A stretch of DNA of 64,000 bases from Treponema pedis (lineage in GTDB: Bacteria > Spirochaetota > Spirochaetia > Treponematales > Treponemataceae): positions 2,287,367 through 2,351,366 of the forward strand of contig NZ_CP045670.1 in NCBI RefSeq assembly GCF_017161325.1. The letters are read 5' to 3'. The notes under the pieces were generated by a model. It ran no database searches, had not been told where the DNA came from, and saw nothing but the letters and a program-made list of their open reading frames with translations. The position numbers and the translations under genes are program-made. Shown here one piece after another: positions 20,035 through 29,298 of this stretch (positions within the stretch are counted from its first letter, which is position 1; each line of letters opens with the position of its first letter).

Positions 20035-21641
20035 TTACACCCCGTTAAATTTAAAAACCGCGGTTCTTTTTTCTTTTAAATAACATGCAAAAAGCATTAC
20101 GGTAACACCTGCCGAAAACGGAACCGCCGAAAAAAAGAATTTCCCGATAAAGGTTTCCGCCCTTATAAGCGGCATACGTGAAAAAGTTTCGGCAAGTGTT
20201 AAAATAATACCGTATAAAAAATTCAAAATAAAGTTAAAAATAAAGCCGCTTGACGGTAAAATAAAAGCCGTAAAAATCCCCGTCATTCCCAAAATTAAAA
20301 AAACGGAAACCAAGGGACTTATAATTGCGGAAGCGAGTATTCCTATCGGGGCAAGCACTCCGATTTTAAAAACCGCCGCAGGAGCCGTAAACGATTGGGC
20401 TCCAAGCGATGCCGAAAGACCGCCTAAAACCCGTTCAGGGATTTTTCCTTTAAAAAACCTCAGTTAAGGCTTTTCCGAAAAGTAAAATTCCTGACAGGGC
20501 TCCGTATGAAAATATAAAACCCAAACTGAGAGAGTCTTCAGGTTTTACAGCTATGTGCAAAACAAGCATTGAACTTAAAACCGAAAGCATATCGGGTTGA
20601 AGACCAAGCGATTTTCCGGCAACCAAAATAATCATCATACCTAAGGCGCGGTTTAAAGAAGGAGCGGAGCCTGCAAACCATACAAAAAGAATTATCGAAA
20701 AAAGCGAAAACTTAATTGCAAAACTGCGTTTACCGAAAACAGTACCCATACGTATCGCGGTAAGACTTACTAAAGAGACGTGCATTCCGGATAAGGCTAA
20801 AATATGAGCCAACCCCGCATTTTTAAAAGAAACGGAACAGGCGGTATCCAAAAAATCTTTATTTGCCGAAAGAAGGGCCAGCAATAAACCTCCTGCGCTC
20901 CCCCACCCCGCCAAAAGGCGCATTAAATTAAATCTGAGATTTGCACGAATTCCGGAAAAAAAAGAAATCCAGCCTAAAAACTCAGGAATTTCTTTTGCCG
21001 TAAAAAAAACCGGCGGAGAAATTTTTTCTTTTTTTTCAATAAACCGCCCTCTTGCAAAAAGAACGGCGCCTTTTGAAAAATTCTTACAAGCGTTATCGGT
21101 TTTTCCCTTGTATACCGAAACTCCGAAAGCGTTATTTTGCTTAACCATTTCGGAAGGAAAAAATATTTTTTATATTCCCTTCGGCGGAAAAACTTTGTCC
21201 GCCCCTATATGTAAACGAAAAAAGTTTTGCATCGGCGGAATAATATTTTTCTCCGGCAGGAAGGGGGTCTCCCGTAAGTACAAGCTTTACACCTTCGACT
21301 TTTTCAGCCTCCGCAAGAGTTGCCTGAGGCGAGTAAAAAATAAGAAGCCTTAAAAAGGATATACAGCCTATTAAAAGCCCGGCAAAAGAAAAAAGAAGAG
21401 CTTTTTGCAATTTTTTTTTATTAAAAAAAATGCGTTTAAAAAAACATAAGATTAAAAAACTTACACTTGTAAAAATAAAAAGGGAGCTCCACACATAAAA
21501 TGAAACATAAGTTTGTATAAAACAAAGTAAATAAAAAGCGGAAAGGGCAAAAGTTCCGGTAAAAATTATGGGGGAAGAAAAAAATAACCCGTTGCCGAAC
21601 GGCAAGCCGCCGATATTTAAATTTAATTTTTCATTTACCAC
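20035..21641 (-). pseudogene. comEC: ComEC/Rec2 DNA-uptake channel, split by two frameshifts
   Basis: Three consecutive open stretches (21641-21141, 21148-20450, and about 20450-20035) together give ComEC, the inner-membrane channel that takes in single-stranded DNA. The first holds membrane helices and the DUF4131-type region (KLVLTGDPLPAGEKYYSAD). The second holds the competence core, with HILALSGMHVSLVS and GSAPSLNRALGMM. The third continues (RVLGGLSASLGAQSFTAP, then MLAPIG) with further helices. The breaks fall at A6 runs on the + strand (21158-21163 and 20452-20457); removing one base at each gives one 534-residue protein with no metallo-beta-lactamase tail. It overlaps the HEAT-repeat gene by 7 bases. 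Intact downstream sequence argues against old decay. Confidence 0.8.
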
Positions 21642-22834
21642 TTTAACTCCTCTATGGCATTTCGAGAAGCTTGTTTAACCGTTTCCGAATAGTTCAAATA
21701 TTCCACGTACAAAAGGTAGTCAAATGCGGTTTTATCTCCAAGCCTTCCCAAAGCCGTAATTACGCTGAGCATCAGCTTTTCGTCGTATTGCTTTGTTTTT
21801 TCGGTTTCCGAATTTAACACGCCTAAAAATATCGACAAATTTTGTGAAGATTCCGCAGTTCCTAAATTCCCCATACAGTCTATAACCGGAATTAAACTTT
21901 CATAAGAAATTCCGGCCTGCTTTAAAGCCGCCTGTTTAAAATAAAAAAACTTATTTACTCCCGAAGAAGCCTTGCTCCATTTTAAATCGGCAAGAACGGG
22001 CAAGGTTTCTTCAATAAGTTTTTCCGCAAGCTCGCGCTCCGTTTCCAAATTTTCGATTCCGTAGCTTAAAACGGTTTCACTGATTTCGCCCAATTGCCCG
22101 CCGGGAATTTTTTTATTTTCCTTTGCCAATAAATACAGCGTCCATATATATTGTACGTTTTTTTCCGCCTTTTTGTATGCTATTTCATAAAAATAATCAA
22201 AAGAAATATTATTTAATGCGGTTTTTACCGCTTTTTTTAGAGTTTCATTTACGGGATAAAGAAGAGTTTTAAATAAAACTTCAAACGAAGAGGTATCGGC
22301 AAAATTCCCCAAGGCTTGCGCATAAGCAATAAGAAGATTTATATTAAGTTTTTTCCCTGCAAGTAAATCGGAAAGAGAGTTTTCATAAAGCGAATTTAAG
22401 TATACCGTAAACCCTGAATCTTTTTCGAGTAAAACACTTAAACTTTTTAAACAGGCAATTTTAAACTCTTCATTTTCCACCGTAGAAAATAAATATCGTA
22501 TATCCTGCGCCGAAGATTTTTCGCCCAATTCGCCGAGCTTGGTTACCCCGATTATTCCTATCGTTAAAAGACGCGTATCGTCTCCTAAAATTGCATAAGA
22601 ATTTTCAACATATTTAACGCAGTCCTTATAAAGCGGAATTAAATTACTTCCGCTTAATTCGGCATTTTTTAAAATTTGCACCTTGTCTTCGATATTTGCA
22701 AGCACAAAATCGGAACGCAAGTCGGTTAAAGTGTCGGCCGTTTCAGGGTATAAATTCAAAAAAAAGAAACAAAGAAAAACGGCTGTAAGGCTTCTCGTAA
22801 AATGCTTTTTTAAATTAATTAAATTCTCTTTCAT
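21635..22834 (-). CDS. exported HEAT-repeat protein
   Basis: A 399-residue protein with an N-terminal signal (RSLTAVFLCFFFLNLYPETA) and an all-helical mature part. Repeated segments of about 35-40 residues with the pattern of HEAT/armadillo repeats are visible (LLTIGIIGVTKLGELGEK; AYAQALGNFADTSS; VITALGRLGDKTAF; IDCMGNLGTAESS). HEAT solenoids bind other proteins; no enzyme motif is seen. It sits 2 bases after the PilZ gene and overlaps comEC by 7 bases, so the three are one operon. A periplasmic scaffold is a reasonable guess. A similar HEAT-like segment ends the PQQ-type protein at 30534-32180, suggesting a shared lineage-specific architecture. Confidence 0.75.
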   Translation of the reverse strand: MKENLINLKKHFTRSLTAVFLCFFFLNLYPETADTLTDLRSDFVLANIEDKVQILKNAELSGSNLIPLYKDCVKYVENSYAILGDDTRLLTIGIIGVTKLGELGEKSSAQDIRYLFSTVENEEFKIACLKSLSVLLEKDSGFTVYLNSLYENSLSDLLAGKKLNINLLIAYAQALGNFADTSSFEVLFKTLLYPVNETLKKAVKTALNNISFDYFYEIAYKKAEKNVQYIWTLYLLAKENKKIPGGQLGEISETVLSYGIENLETERELAEKLIEETLPVLADLKWSKASSGVNKFFYFKQAALKQAGISYESLIPVIDCMGNLGTAESSQNLSIFLGVLNSETEKTKQYDEKLMLSVITALGRLGDKTAFDYLLYVEYLNYSETVKQASRNAIEELKW

Positions 22835-22836
22835 AA

Positions 22837-23952
22837 TTACTCTTCCAAGTCGGTTAATTTCATATTATCGGAATGACCTAAGTCTGACTGTAGACCGTTT
22901 TCCGAATCTTCAGGTTCTTCCTTAAATACCGAAGTTATAAATTCGTTTGAGTCTTCGGAGGCAATATTATAAACATAAGATAAAATTACATTTTTCATTT
23001 TTTGGTCTAAAAATTCACACTGAAAATGAATACGCGATTTATTTGAAGGAATATCATACATAAACCTTACGATTCTTCCGCACATTACAATCGGAATATC
23101 CTTTATTTTAAACTGAAGTCTTATGCGCACACCCTTTGCCGCTTTCCCGCGGGCAAAAACCATAGCTCCGTCTTCGGATATATCGTTTAATACGCACTTT
23201 ACTCCGCCCGATGTCTGATACTTTGAAGTATAAACATCCGTATCATGAAGCGGAAATAAGCGGGCTTCAAAGTTACACGAGGCTCTAACCGACTTCCGCT
23301 TTTGAGTGCGTACAATTTTATTTGAATGATTTACGGAAAGCTCCATACAATCTCCTGTTTGACGTGCGTTTATTGCAGTTGAAGAAAAAATATAGCCCGC
23401 ATCGCCTTGCCTCCAAAAATAAACCCTTATAGGTTTGCCCTGCCACCTAACGGTCTTTGCCCTCTCGGAAGAAGCGTCAAAAAGGGTAAAAATAAGAGAA
23501 TCTTTTTTATTCGCAACCAGTTTTGCGTAAACCGTATTTTCATTCGGTACAATTATAATGCAAATTTGCCTTGGAGAAATTTCATGAGTCGATTCCAATC
23601 TTCGCCTTTTTTGCACCTGTTCAAGTTCAACCTTCGTTCGATATGCGTATAATTGGTTTAAAATGGACTGCAATTTAGCTCCCGTTTCTCCTGAAAAAGA
23701 AACATCGACTTGACGGGCAATACATTTTATACAGTCGTCCAATGCGGAAACCGACCAAAACAGCTTTTCTTTATCTTTAATTTTTGCATAAGAACCCGTA
23801 CGCCAAAGCAACAATAAATCCGAAGAAGTAAATCCCTTATCCTTTCCTTCCGCAAAAAAACGTAGAAAACCGAAAAGCTCAAGGCGGGTCTTGGTAAAAT
23901 AAATTGCAACAAGAGAAAAAAATACTACAACACAAATAATAAGAATATACAT
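22837..23952 (-). CDS. membrane-anchored PilZ domain protein (c-di-GMP receptor)
   Basis: A 371-residue protein with one N-terminal membrane helix (LIICVVVFFSLVAIYF, about 3-18), a middle region of unknown fold and a PilZ domain at about 213-335. The c-di-GMP motifs are present: an RKSVR box near 217 (RxxxR) and LNDISEDGAM near 260 (D/NxSxxG). Binding of c-di-GMP is therefore expected. The middle segment (ISPRQICIIIVPNENTVY) resembles the YcgR-N-like part seen in other spirochaete PilZ proteins. First gene of an operon with the HEAT protein and comEC; it diverges from the CPBP gene with a 32-base gap. Likely role: motility or envelope response to c-di-GMP. Confidence 0.85.
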   Translation of the reverse strand: MYILIICVVVFFSLVAIYFTKTRLELFGFLRFFAEGKDKGFTSSDLLLLWRTGSYAKIKDKEKLFWSVSALDDCIKCIARQVDVSFSGETGAKLQSILNQLYAYRTKVELEQVQKRRRLESTHEISPRQICIIIVPNENTVYAKLVANKKDSLIFTLFDASSERAKTVRWQGKPIRVYFWRQGDAGYIFSSTAINARQTGDCMELSVNHSNKIVRTQKRKSVRASCNFEARLFPLHDTDVYTSKYQTSGGVKCVLNDISEDGAMVFARGKAAKGVRIRLQFKIKDIPIVMCGRIVRFMYDIPSNKSRIHFQCEFLDQKMKNVILSYVYNIASEDSNEFITSVFKEEPEDSENGLQSDLGHSDNMKLTDLEE

Positions 23953-23984
23953 AATTTTCTATTTGTGTTATAATACCATAAATT

Positions 23985-24431
23985 ATGAATTATGATAAGA
24001 AGAAGATAGTAAATTTAACCGAATTTATAATTATTTTTTCCTTTTTTATACTGCCCCCTATGCTTACCGAATCTTCCGCCCGATACGAAAACGGAGCATT
24101 TTCGTTTTCCGAACTATTACGGATTTGCTTTTTTGCAGGTTACGAGGAAGTATTGTATAGAGCCTACCTTCCTTTCCGCCTGAAAACCCTTTGCTTTAAA
24201 TTTAAAAATAAAAAGACTTTTTATTTTTGTTTAACGGAAATATTGCCTATTGTTTTTTTTACCGCAGCTCATATTTATTTAGGTGTATTAAATACGGCAT
24301 ACGCTTTTTTTGCCGGAGCCGCATTCAGACTGTTTTACGTTTTTCTAAAAAAGAAAATTCATTATGCAGCCGCATTGGGGGTAATAATTTTTATACATTC
24401 CTTAAACAATTGTTTAAGCATATTCTTATAA
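23985..24431 (+). CDS. CPBP family membrane protease-like protein
   Basis: A 148-residue integral membrane protein with four hydrophobic segments. It has the three CPBP (Abi, CAAX-protease-like) motifs: EEVLYR in the second helix, FFTAAH in the third, and IHSLNN in the last. The family includes intramembrane glutamic proteases and bacteriocin self-immunity proteins. This one is short (typical members 200-300 residues) but complete for the catalytic core. It stands alone, divergent from the PilZ gene, with a TATAAT at 23969-23974 just ahead. Substrate unknown. No bacteriocin genes are adjacent. Confidence 0.75.
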   Translation: MNYDKKKIVNLTEFIIIFSFFILPPMLTESSARYENGAFSFSELLRICFFAGYEEVLYRAYLPFRLKTLCFKFKNKKTFYFCLTEILPIVFFTAAHIYLGVLNTAYAFFAGAAFRLFYVFLKKKIHYAAALGVIIFIHSLNNCLSIFL

Positions 24432-24548
24432 ATAAAGCTCATACCCCTCCCGTTTAAATTTTTCCTCTTTTTTTAAAAATTTTTCCGCAATACGCATTTT
24501 TTTCCTTATAAAATAAGAATAGAAGAGTAAAAACTGTAGGGGTCTTGT

Positions 24549-26330
24549 ATGGAAATTTTAAGTTTTTCGTCTTTCGGATATGAAGGTGAAATTATCAAGG
24601 TTGAGGCCGATTTAAGGCGGGGCTTACCGGTTACGGATATAGTAGGACTTCCGGGTTCGGCCGTAAAAGAAGCGAGGGAAAGGGTCAGAGCCGCAATAAG
24701 GAATTCCGAATTGAATTTTCCGCAAGGAAGAATTTTAATCAACTTAAGCCCTGCCGACCAAAAAAAAGAAGGCAGCGCCTTTGATTTACCCATAGCATTG
24801 GCAATTCTTACGGCAAAAGAAAGCGGAAAAGATGAAAGCAATACGAAAAACCGTTTTAAACCGCAAGATTGCGAATTACGGGAAAACGGAGAGGATTTAC
24901 GTATTATGGTTATGGGCGAATTGGAGCTTTCAGGAGCCGTACGTCCCGTACATGGAATACTTGGAGCAATTTCTTCGGGAACCGATTCGGGTATTCAATA
25001 CTTTATAGTTCCTAAAGAAAACGAAAAGGAGGCGTCCATTTTGGAAAATACGGAAGTTTTCGGAGCCTCCACTTTAATCGAAGCCTTAAACTGTTTTTGC
25101 AGCATAAGGGACGGCTTTTATAATGAAACCCTGAAAAAGCCTTATGTCCGGCCTTTTTCGGACGGAACTTCCATAAAGATACCGGAATTTATATGGTCAA
25201 ACGATAACGAAGAAGATGATGAAAATTTTCACTCTTCGGCACCAAAGGTTTTAACTTGCGGAGCCGCAAACTTAAAAGAGTGTAATTCTCAAAATCATTC
25301 TTTAAATGCGGAGTCTGACTTAAAGCCTTCCGCAGCCGAAGGGTTTGAAGACATACGCGGACAGGATAAATTGGTACGTTCCCTTGAAATAGCCGCGGCA
25401 GGCGGACATAACCTTATAGCTTACGGGCCGCCCGGCTGCGGAAAAACCCTTTCTTTAAGACGGTTTAAATTCCTTCTTCCGGATATGGATAAACAAACCG
25501 CCCGGGAAGCTACCAGAATTTACAGTACGGCGGGCTTATTACCTTCAGGACACGGTAAAGACGTATTACTTAAAAGACCGCCTTTCAGAATGCCGCACCA
25601 AAATGCAAGTTTGGAAGGAATGATAGGAGGTGCCGGAAAGTGTATGCCGGGAGAAGTATCCCTTGCACACGGCGGCACTCTTTTTTTGGACGAAGCCTCT
25701 CAATTTAAAGGAAGCGTTCTTCAAACTTTAAGAGCTCCGCTTGAAACGGGCACGGTAACTTTAAGCCGGGCAGGAAAAAGCAGTACCTTCCCTGCCCGTT
25801 TTCAGCTTTTGCTTGCAATTAACCCCTGTCCTTGCGGAAACTTGGGAGCAAAAGGAAAGGTTTGTACCTGTATGCCTGCCGAAATAGAAAGGTATTGGAA
25901 AAAACTCACCGCCCCGTTACTTGACCGCCTGGATATAAGAATCCCCGTTTTTCCGCCTCCGCCTGAAAGTCTTTTAAAACCGGTAAAATATTCTACGGAA
26001 AAAATGCGGCAAAATATTAAAAACGCAAAAATAATTCAATTAAAAAGAATAATGACAATTCGTAAATTGAAAAAGATAAACGGACCGATTTATTGGAATT
26101 CAAAACTTTTACCTCAGGATATACCGTCCGTTTGCTTAATGACTGAAGAAGCCGAAAAAACCTTTTCTTTATTTGCAAAAACGAAAAAACTTTCGGGAAG
26201 GGGAAGTCATGCAATTTTAAGAATTTCACGCACTATAGCCGATATGGAATCTTCGGAAAAAATCTCCGTCTCTCATATTGAAGAAGCAATTTCATTAAGA
26301 CAGTGGGCAAACTACCTTCCCGATTTTTAA
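24549..26330 (+). CDS. YifB/ComM family Mg-chelatase-like AAA ATPase
   Basis: A 593-residue protein. The N-terminal ChlI-like domain shows VEADLRRGLPVTDIVGLPG and NLSPADQKKEGSAFDLPIALAIL; the AAA core has Walker A GPPGCGKT (about 294-301) and Walker B GGTLFLDEAS; the C-terminus has the GRGSHAILRISRTIADM helical segment. In naturally competent bacteria ComM is a branch-migration helicase that widens integration of incoming DNA. Its presence fits with comEC 3 kb away, but the two are not in one operon. A Cys-rich insert (PCPCGNLGAKGKVCTCMP) is typical of the family. ATG at 24549 follows an AGGGG at about 24538. Confidence 0.92.
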   Translation: MEILSFSSFGYEGEIIKVEADLRRGLPVTDIVGLPGSAVKEARERVRAAIRNSELNFPQGRILINLSPADQKKEGSAFDLPIALAILTAKESGKDESNTKNRFKPQDCELRENGEDLRIMVMGELELSGAVRPVHGILGAISSGTDSGIQYFIVPKENEKEASILENTEVFGASTLIEALNCFCSIRDGFYNETLKKPYVRPFSDGTSIKIPEFIWSNDNEEDDENFHSSAPKVLTCGAANLKECNSQNHSLNAESDLKPSAAEGFEDIRGQDKLVRSLEIAAAGGHNLIAYGPPGCGKTLSLRRFKFLLPDMDKQTAREATRIYSTAGLLPSGHGKDVLLKRPPFRMPHQNASLEGMIGGAGKCMPGEVSLAHGGTLFLDEASQFKGSVLQTLRAPLETGTVTLSRAGKSSTFPARFQLLLAINPCPCGNLGAKGKVCTCMPAEIERYWKKLTAPLLDRLDIRIPVFPPPPESLLKPVKYSTEKMRQNIKNAKIIQLKRIMTIRKLKKINGPIYWNSKLLPQDIPSVCLMTEEAEKTFSLFAKTKKLSGRGSHAILRISRTIADMESSEKISVSHIEEAISLRQWANYLPDF

Positions 26331-26357
26331 AACGGAAAACTTTTAAAATCGGGCATA

Positions 26358-26404
26358 AAAAATACGGCGAAAAAACCTTTTAAGGAAGTTTTTCGCCGTA
26401 TTTT
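26358..26404. terminator. bidirectional intrinsic terminator
   Basis: A long stem (AATACGGCGAAAAA against TTTTTCGCCGTATT) flanked by A-run and T-run lies between the convergent YifB and AbgT genes, so it works in both directions. Confidence 0.85.
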
Positions 26405-26437
26405 AAATAACACAGGATAAAAGTTACATATCCCCGT

Positions 26438-27988
26438 TTAAATACCTATATAAGCTCCGGGTCCGAGCGGAATACCCAGCACATACCATACAATCATTAA
26501 AACAATCCATGAAAGAAGGAAGGCAATAGAGTACGGAAGCATAGTCGAAATAAGAGTTCCGAGACCGGAATCTTCATCGTATTTTTTCATAAATACGACA
26601 ATCATTGCAAAATAATTCATAAGAGGCGTAATAAGGTTTGTACTTGAATCTCCTATTCTGTAAGCTACCTGAGTTAAAGCCGGTGAAAGTCCCAAATTTA
26701 CCATCATAGGTACGAAAATAGGAGCCATAATTGCCCATTTTGCCGAAGCAGAACCCATAAACAGGTTAAGAAAGGCCGAAATTATAACAAAAGAGATAAT
26801 TAAGGGAAGCCCCGTAAAACCTATGCTTTGTAAAAAGTTTGCTCCGTTTACCGAAATAATAGTTCCGAGGTTGGTTTTACCGAAATAATTTACAAACTGA
26901 GCCGCAAAAAAACTTAACACCAAATAACCGCCCATAGAACTCATAGCAACGGTCATTCCCTTTACTACATCATGAGAGTTATTTATTTTTCCGGTTTTTT
27001 TGCCGTATACCAAACCGGGAACTAAAAATAAAATTAAGATAACGGGTAATAATCCGCCGTGCATAAAGTTGCTTAAACTGTTTTGTCCGGTTTTTGCATC
27101 TACTTCCTGTAAAATTGCAAGAAAGGGAAGTTTGGGAAGTCCGAACATACCTATAATTAAAACAACCGTAAGAATTAAAATAGAAATACCGGCAAGTTTT
27201 AAACCCTTGTTTTCGGTTTCCGAAACGGGCTCGTTGTCCGGTTTATAAGAGCCGGTATATGTACCGAGATTTTTCTCTACGATTTTTTCCGTAACAAAGG
27301 TTCCGACGATTGTAAGCAGAACTGTAGAAGCTGCCATAAAAAACCAGTTACAAGTCGGGTCGAGAGGAATATCCATGCCGGCATTATGCAAGGCCTCTAC
27401 CGTAATACCGGTTAAAAGCGGGTCGGTTGTACCCAAGATAAGGTTTGCGGAAAAACCGCCCGACACACCGGCAAAAGCCGCCGCAAGACCCGCCATAGGA
27501 TGCCTTCCGGCATTTGCAAAAACTATAGCGCCTAAGGGAATAACAACAACATAACCGGCATCGGAAGCAATATTACTCATAACACCTGCAAATACAACTA
27601 CAGCCGTCAAAATACGAGGATGCACATTGGAAAGAAGTTTTTTAAGCGAAGTGTTAATAAGTCCTGTCCATTCGGCAACACCTACACCCAACATAGCAAC
27701 CAAAACGGTTCCCAAAGGAGCAAAACCCATAAAATTCTTTGTTGCGCTGTTTAAAATATAACGGAATCCGTCCGCATTTAAAAGCGAAACTGCACCTATG
27801 GTAACCTCTTTTCCCTGTCTTGCATCAAAATAGGTAACGGGTTTACCGAATGCCGCTGCAAATGCGGAAATAATAACAACTGCAATACTTAAAAGTAAAA
27901 AAATCATTGCAGGGTGCGGCAGTTTATTTCCGATCCTCTCGACTCCTTTTAAGAAGCCGCCTACTTCATTGTTCTTTTTTATACCCAT
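26438..27988 (-). CDS. AbgT family transporter (p-aminobenzoyl-glutamate type)
   Basis: A 516-residue polytopic membrane protein. The opening FLKGVERIGNKLPHPAMIFLLL, the GYVVVIPLGAIVFANAGRHPMAGLAAAFAGVSGG-type region (near 145-180), and GSASAKWAIMAPIFVPMM near 418 mark the AbgT family, which moves p-aminobenzoyl-glutamate or acts as a sulfonamide exporter. Ten or so helices are visible. No abgAB peptidase genes accompany it, so folate salvage is a guess. It is monocistronic, with a minus-strand promoter candidate at 28054-28083 and a shared terminator downstream. Confidence 0.9.
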   Translation of the reverse strand: MGIKKNNEVGGFLKGVERIGNKLPHPAMIFLLLSIAVVIISAFAAAFGKPVTYFDARQGKEVTIGAVSLLNADGFRYILNSATKNFMGFAPLGTVLVAMLGVGVAEWTGLINTSLKKLLSNVHPRILTAVVVFAGVMSNIASDAGYVVVIPLGAIVFANAGRHPMAGLAAAFAGVSGGFSANLILGTTDPLLTGITVEALHNAGMDIPLDPTCNWFFMAASTVLLTIVGTFVTEKIVEKNLGTYTGSYKPDNEPVSETENKGLKLAGISILILTVVLIIGMFGLPKLPFLAILQEVDAKTGQNSLSNFMHGGLLPVILILFLVPGLVYGKKTGKINNSHDVVKGMTVAMSSMGGYLVLSFFAAQFVNYFGKTNLGTIISVNGANFLQSIGFTGLPLIISFVIISAFLNLFMGSASAKWAIMAPIFVPMMVNLGLSPALTQVAYRIGDSSTNLITPLMNYFAMIVVFMKKYDEDSGLGTLISTMLPYSIAFLLSWIVLMIVWYVLGIPLGPGAYIGI

Positions 27989-28053
27989 GAAGAACTCCTA
28001 GAAAATGTTAGTTTGCAGAAAATTTACAAAAATCATTCCGCAGTATTTTACGT

Positions 28054-28083
28054 ATAATACACGATAACAATATTGGATTACAA
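28054..28083 (-). promoter_or_regulatory. possible promoter of the AbgT gene
   Basis: On the minus strand TTGTAA (28078-28083) and TATTAT (28054-28059) are spaced by 18 bases, about 66 bases before the gene. Confidence 0.4.
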
Positions 28084-28155
28084 GTAGAAAAATAAAAAAA
28101 ACGTTTTTATAATACGGTATTTTAACTCTTTTTAAAACTATGCCTTCGGCAAAAA

Positions 28156-29298
28156 TCAATTTACAGTATTATTCAACTTGGCTTTTTTATAAGCGGCTTC
28201 CTGTGCATATTTTATTGACGGTATACTTTCCGCCATTTTTTGATATAAGTCGGAAGCCTGCCTCTTATAATTATTTACCGCAAGACTGTCGGCCAAATTT
28301 AAAATAGCTTTCCAAAAATTCCGAGTTTCCGCCCATTTAAGAATTTCCTGCCTGCGGTTCAGCTTATGTAAAAGGTCTTGAATGTTTTTATAACCGTAAT
28401 TAAAATCGACTTTTGAAACCGCATCATCCAAATCGGTTACGGCTATGCTTGCGGCTAAAGCCGCAACCGTTAAAGCCCTTTCTTTATTTCCCGCCTGCAA
28501 GTAAATATCCGTTAAATCAATATACGCTTTTAGCGCAATGCTGTTATGGTGCCTGTAAAGTAAAAAGAACTTTTCTGAAGAGTTTTCCGCTGTAAGAGTT
28601 CTTACCATTGCCTTAAGTGTGGCGCTTTCCAAACTGGTTGTGCCGTAAACCGGGTCTTCCGTCAGTACAAGCAAAAGATATTTTTCCTGTTCATCATATT
28701 TGCGCAAAAGTCTTGAAGTGTCTGCAAGAGCGTAAATTATATCGAAACGGGCATCCGGTATTTCCAAAAACAGGCGGTAATCCCAGGCATTTTTAAAATA
28801 GTGAAGCGCCTGACCGTATTCGCCTTCGGCGGAATAAATTTGCCCGGTTAAAAAATCGGTTTCCGGGAAGGAGTCTTTTTTTTCAAGCCATGACATAAGT
28901 TTGGAAATAGATTTATCAAAAAACACGGGCGGGTGATTTAAAAAAATCTCATCGAGAATTTCACAAGCATCATAATCTTCCCGCTCTTTTAAAACGGAGT
29001 AAACTTCAAAAATATTATCTCCTGCGTGTTTTACCTGTTTCGGTTTTAAGGCCTTAAACATATATTCGTACTTTTTTTCTATTTGCCTTTTATGAACATC
29101 GCGTGCCAAATTGGCATAATGAAGAGCCTCTCCGAATTCACCTTTTTCCATTTGTAATTTACCCAGCTCCAATAAATGCCACGTTTTATCTTTTTCTTTT
29201 TCGGTTTCCCACCCTGAAAGCGACAAAACAAAAACCGAAAAAAAGAAACAAATGTATAACCCGCGTTTTTTTAAAAATTGAAAATATTTTTTTTTCAT
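28156..29298 (-). CDS. exported TPR protein
   Basis: A 380-residue protein with an N-terminal signal or anchor (GLYICFFFSVFVLSLSG) and tetratricopeptide-like helices: WHLLELGKLQMEKGEFGEALHYANLARDV at about 40-68 and TGQIYSAEGEYGQALHYFKNAW near 152. TPR arrays mediate protein-protein contact. Its ATG overlaps the ispG stop codon as ATGA, so it is translationally coupled to ispG, although a functional link to isoprenoid synthesis is not evident. Location: periplasm or periplasmic face of the inner membrane. Specific role unknown. Confidence 0.75.
   Translation of the reverse strand: MKKKYFQFLKKRGLYICFFFSVFVLSLSGWETEKEKDKTWHLLELGKLQMEKGEFGEALHYANLARDVHKRQIEKKYEYMFKALKPKQVKHAGDNIFEVYSVLKEREDYDACEILDEIFLNHPPVFFDKSISKLMSWLEKKDSFPETDFLTGQIYSAEGEYGQALHYFKNAWDYRLFLEIPDARFDIIYALADTSRLLRKYDEQEKYLLLVLTEDPVYGTTSLESATLKAMVRTLTAENSSEKFFLLYRHHNSIALKAYIDLTDIYLQAGNKERALTVAALAASIAVTDLDDAVSKVDFNYGYKNIQDLLHKLNRRQEILKWAETRNFWKAILNLADSLAVNNYKRQASDLYQKMAESIPSIKYAQEAAYKKAKLNNTVN

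Noticed and set aside
28100-28155. terminator after the TPR gene
   Set aside because: The TGCC/GGCA stem is only 4 bp and is not followed by a T-run.
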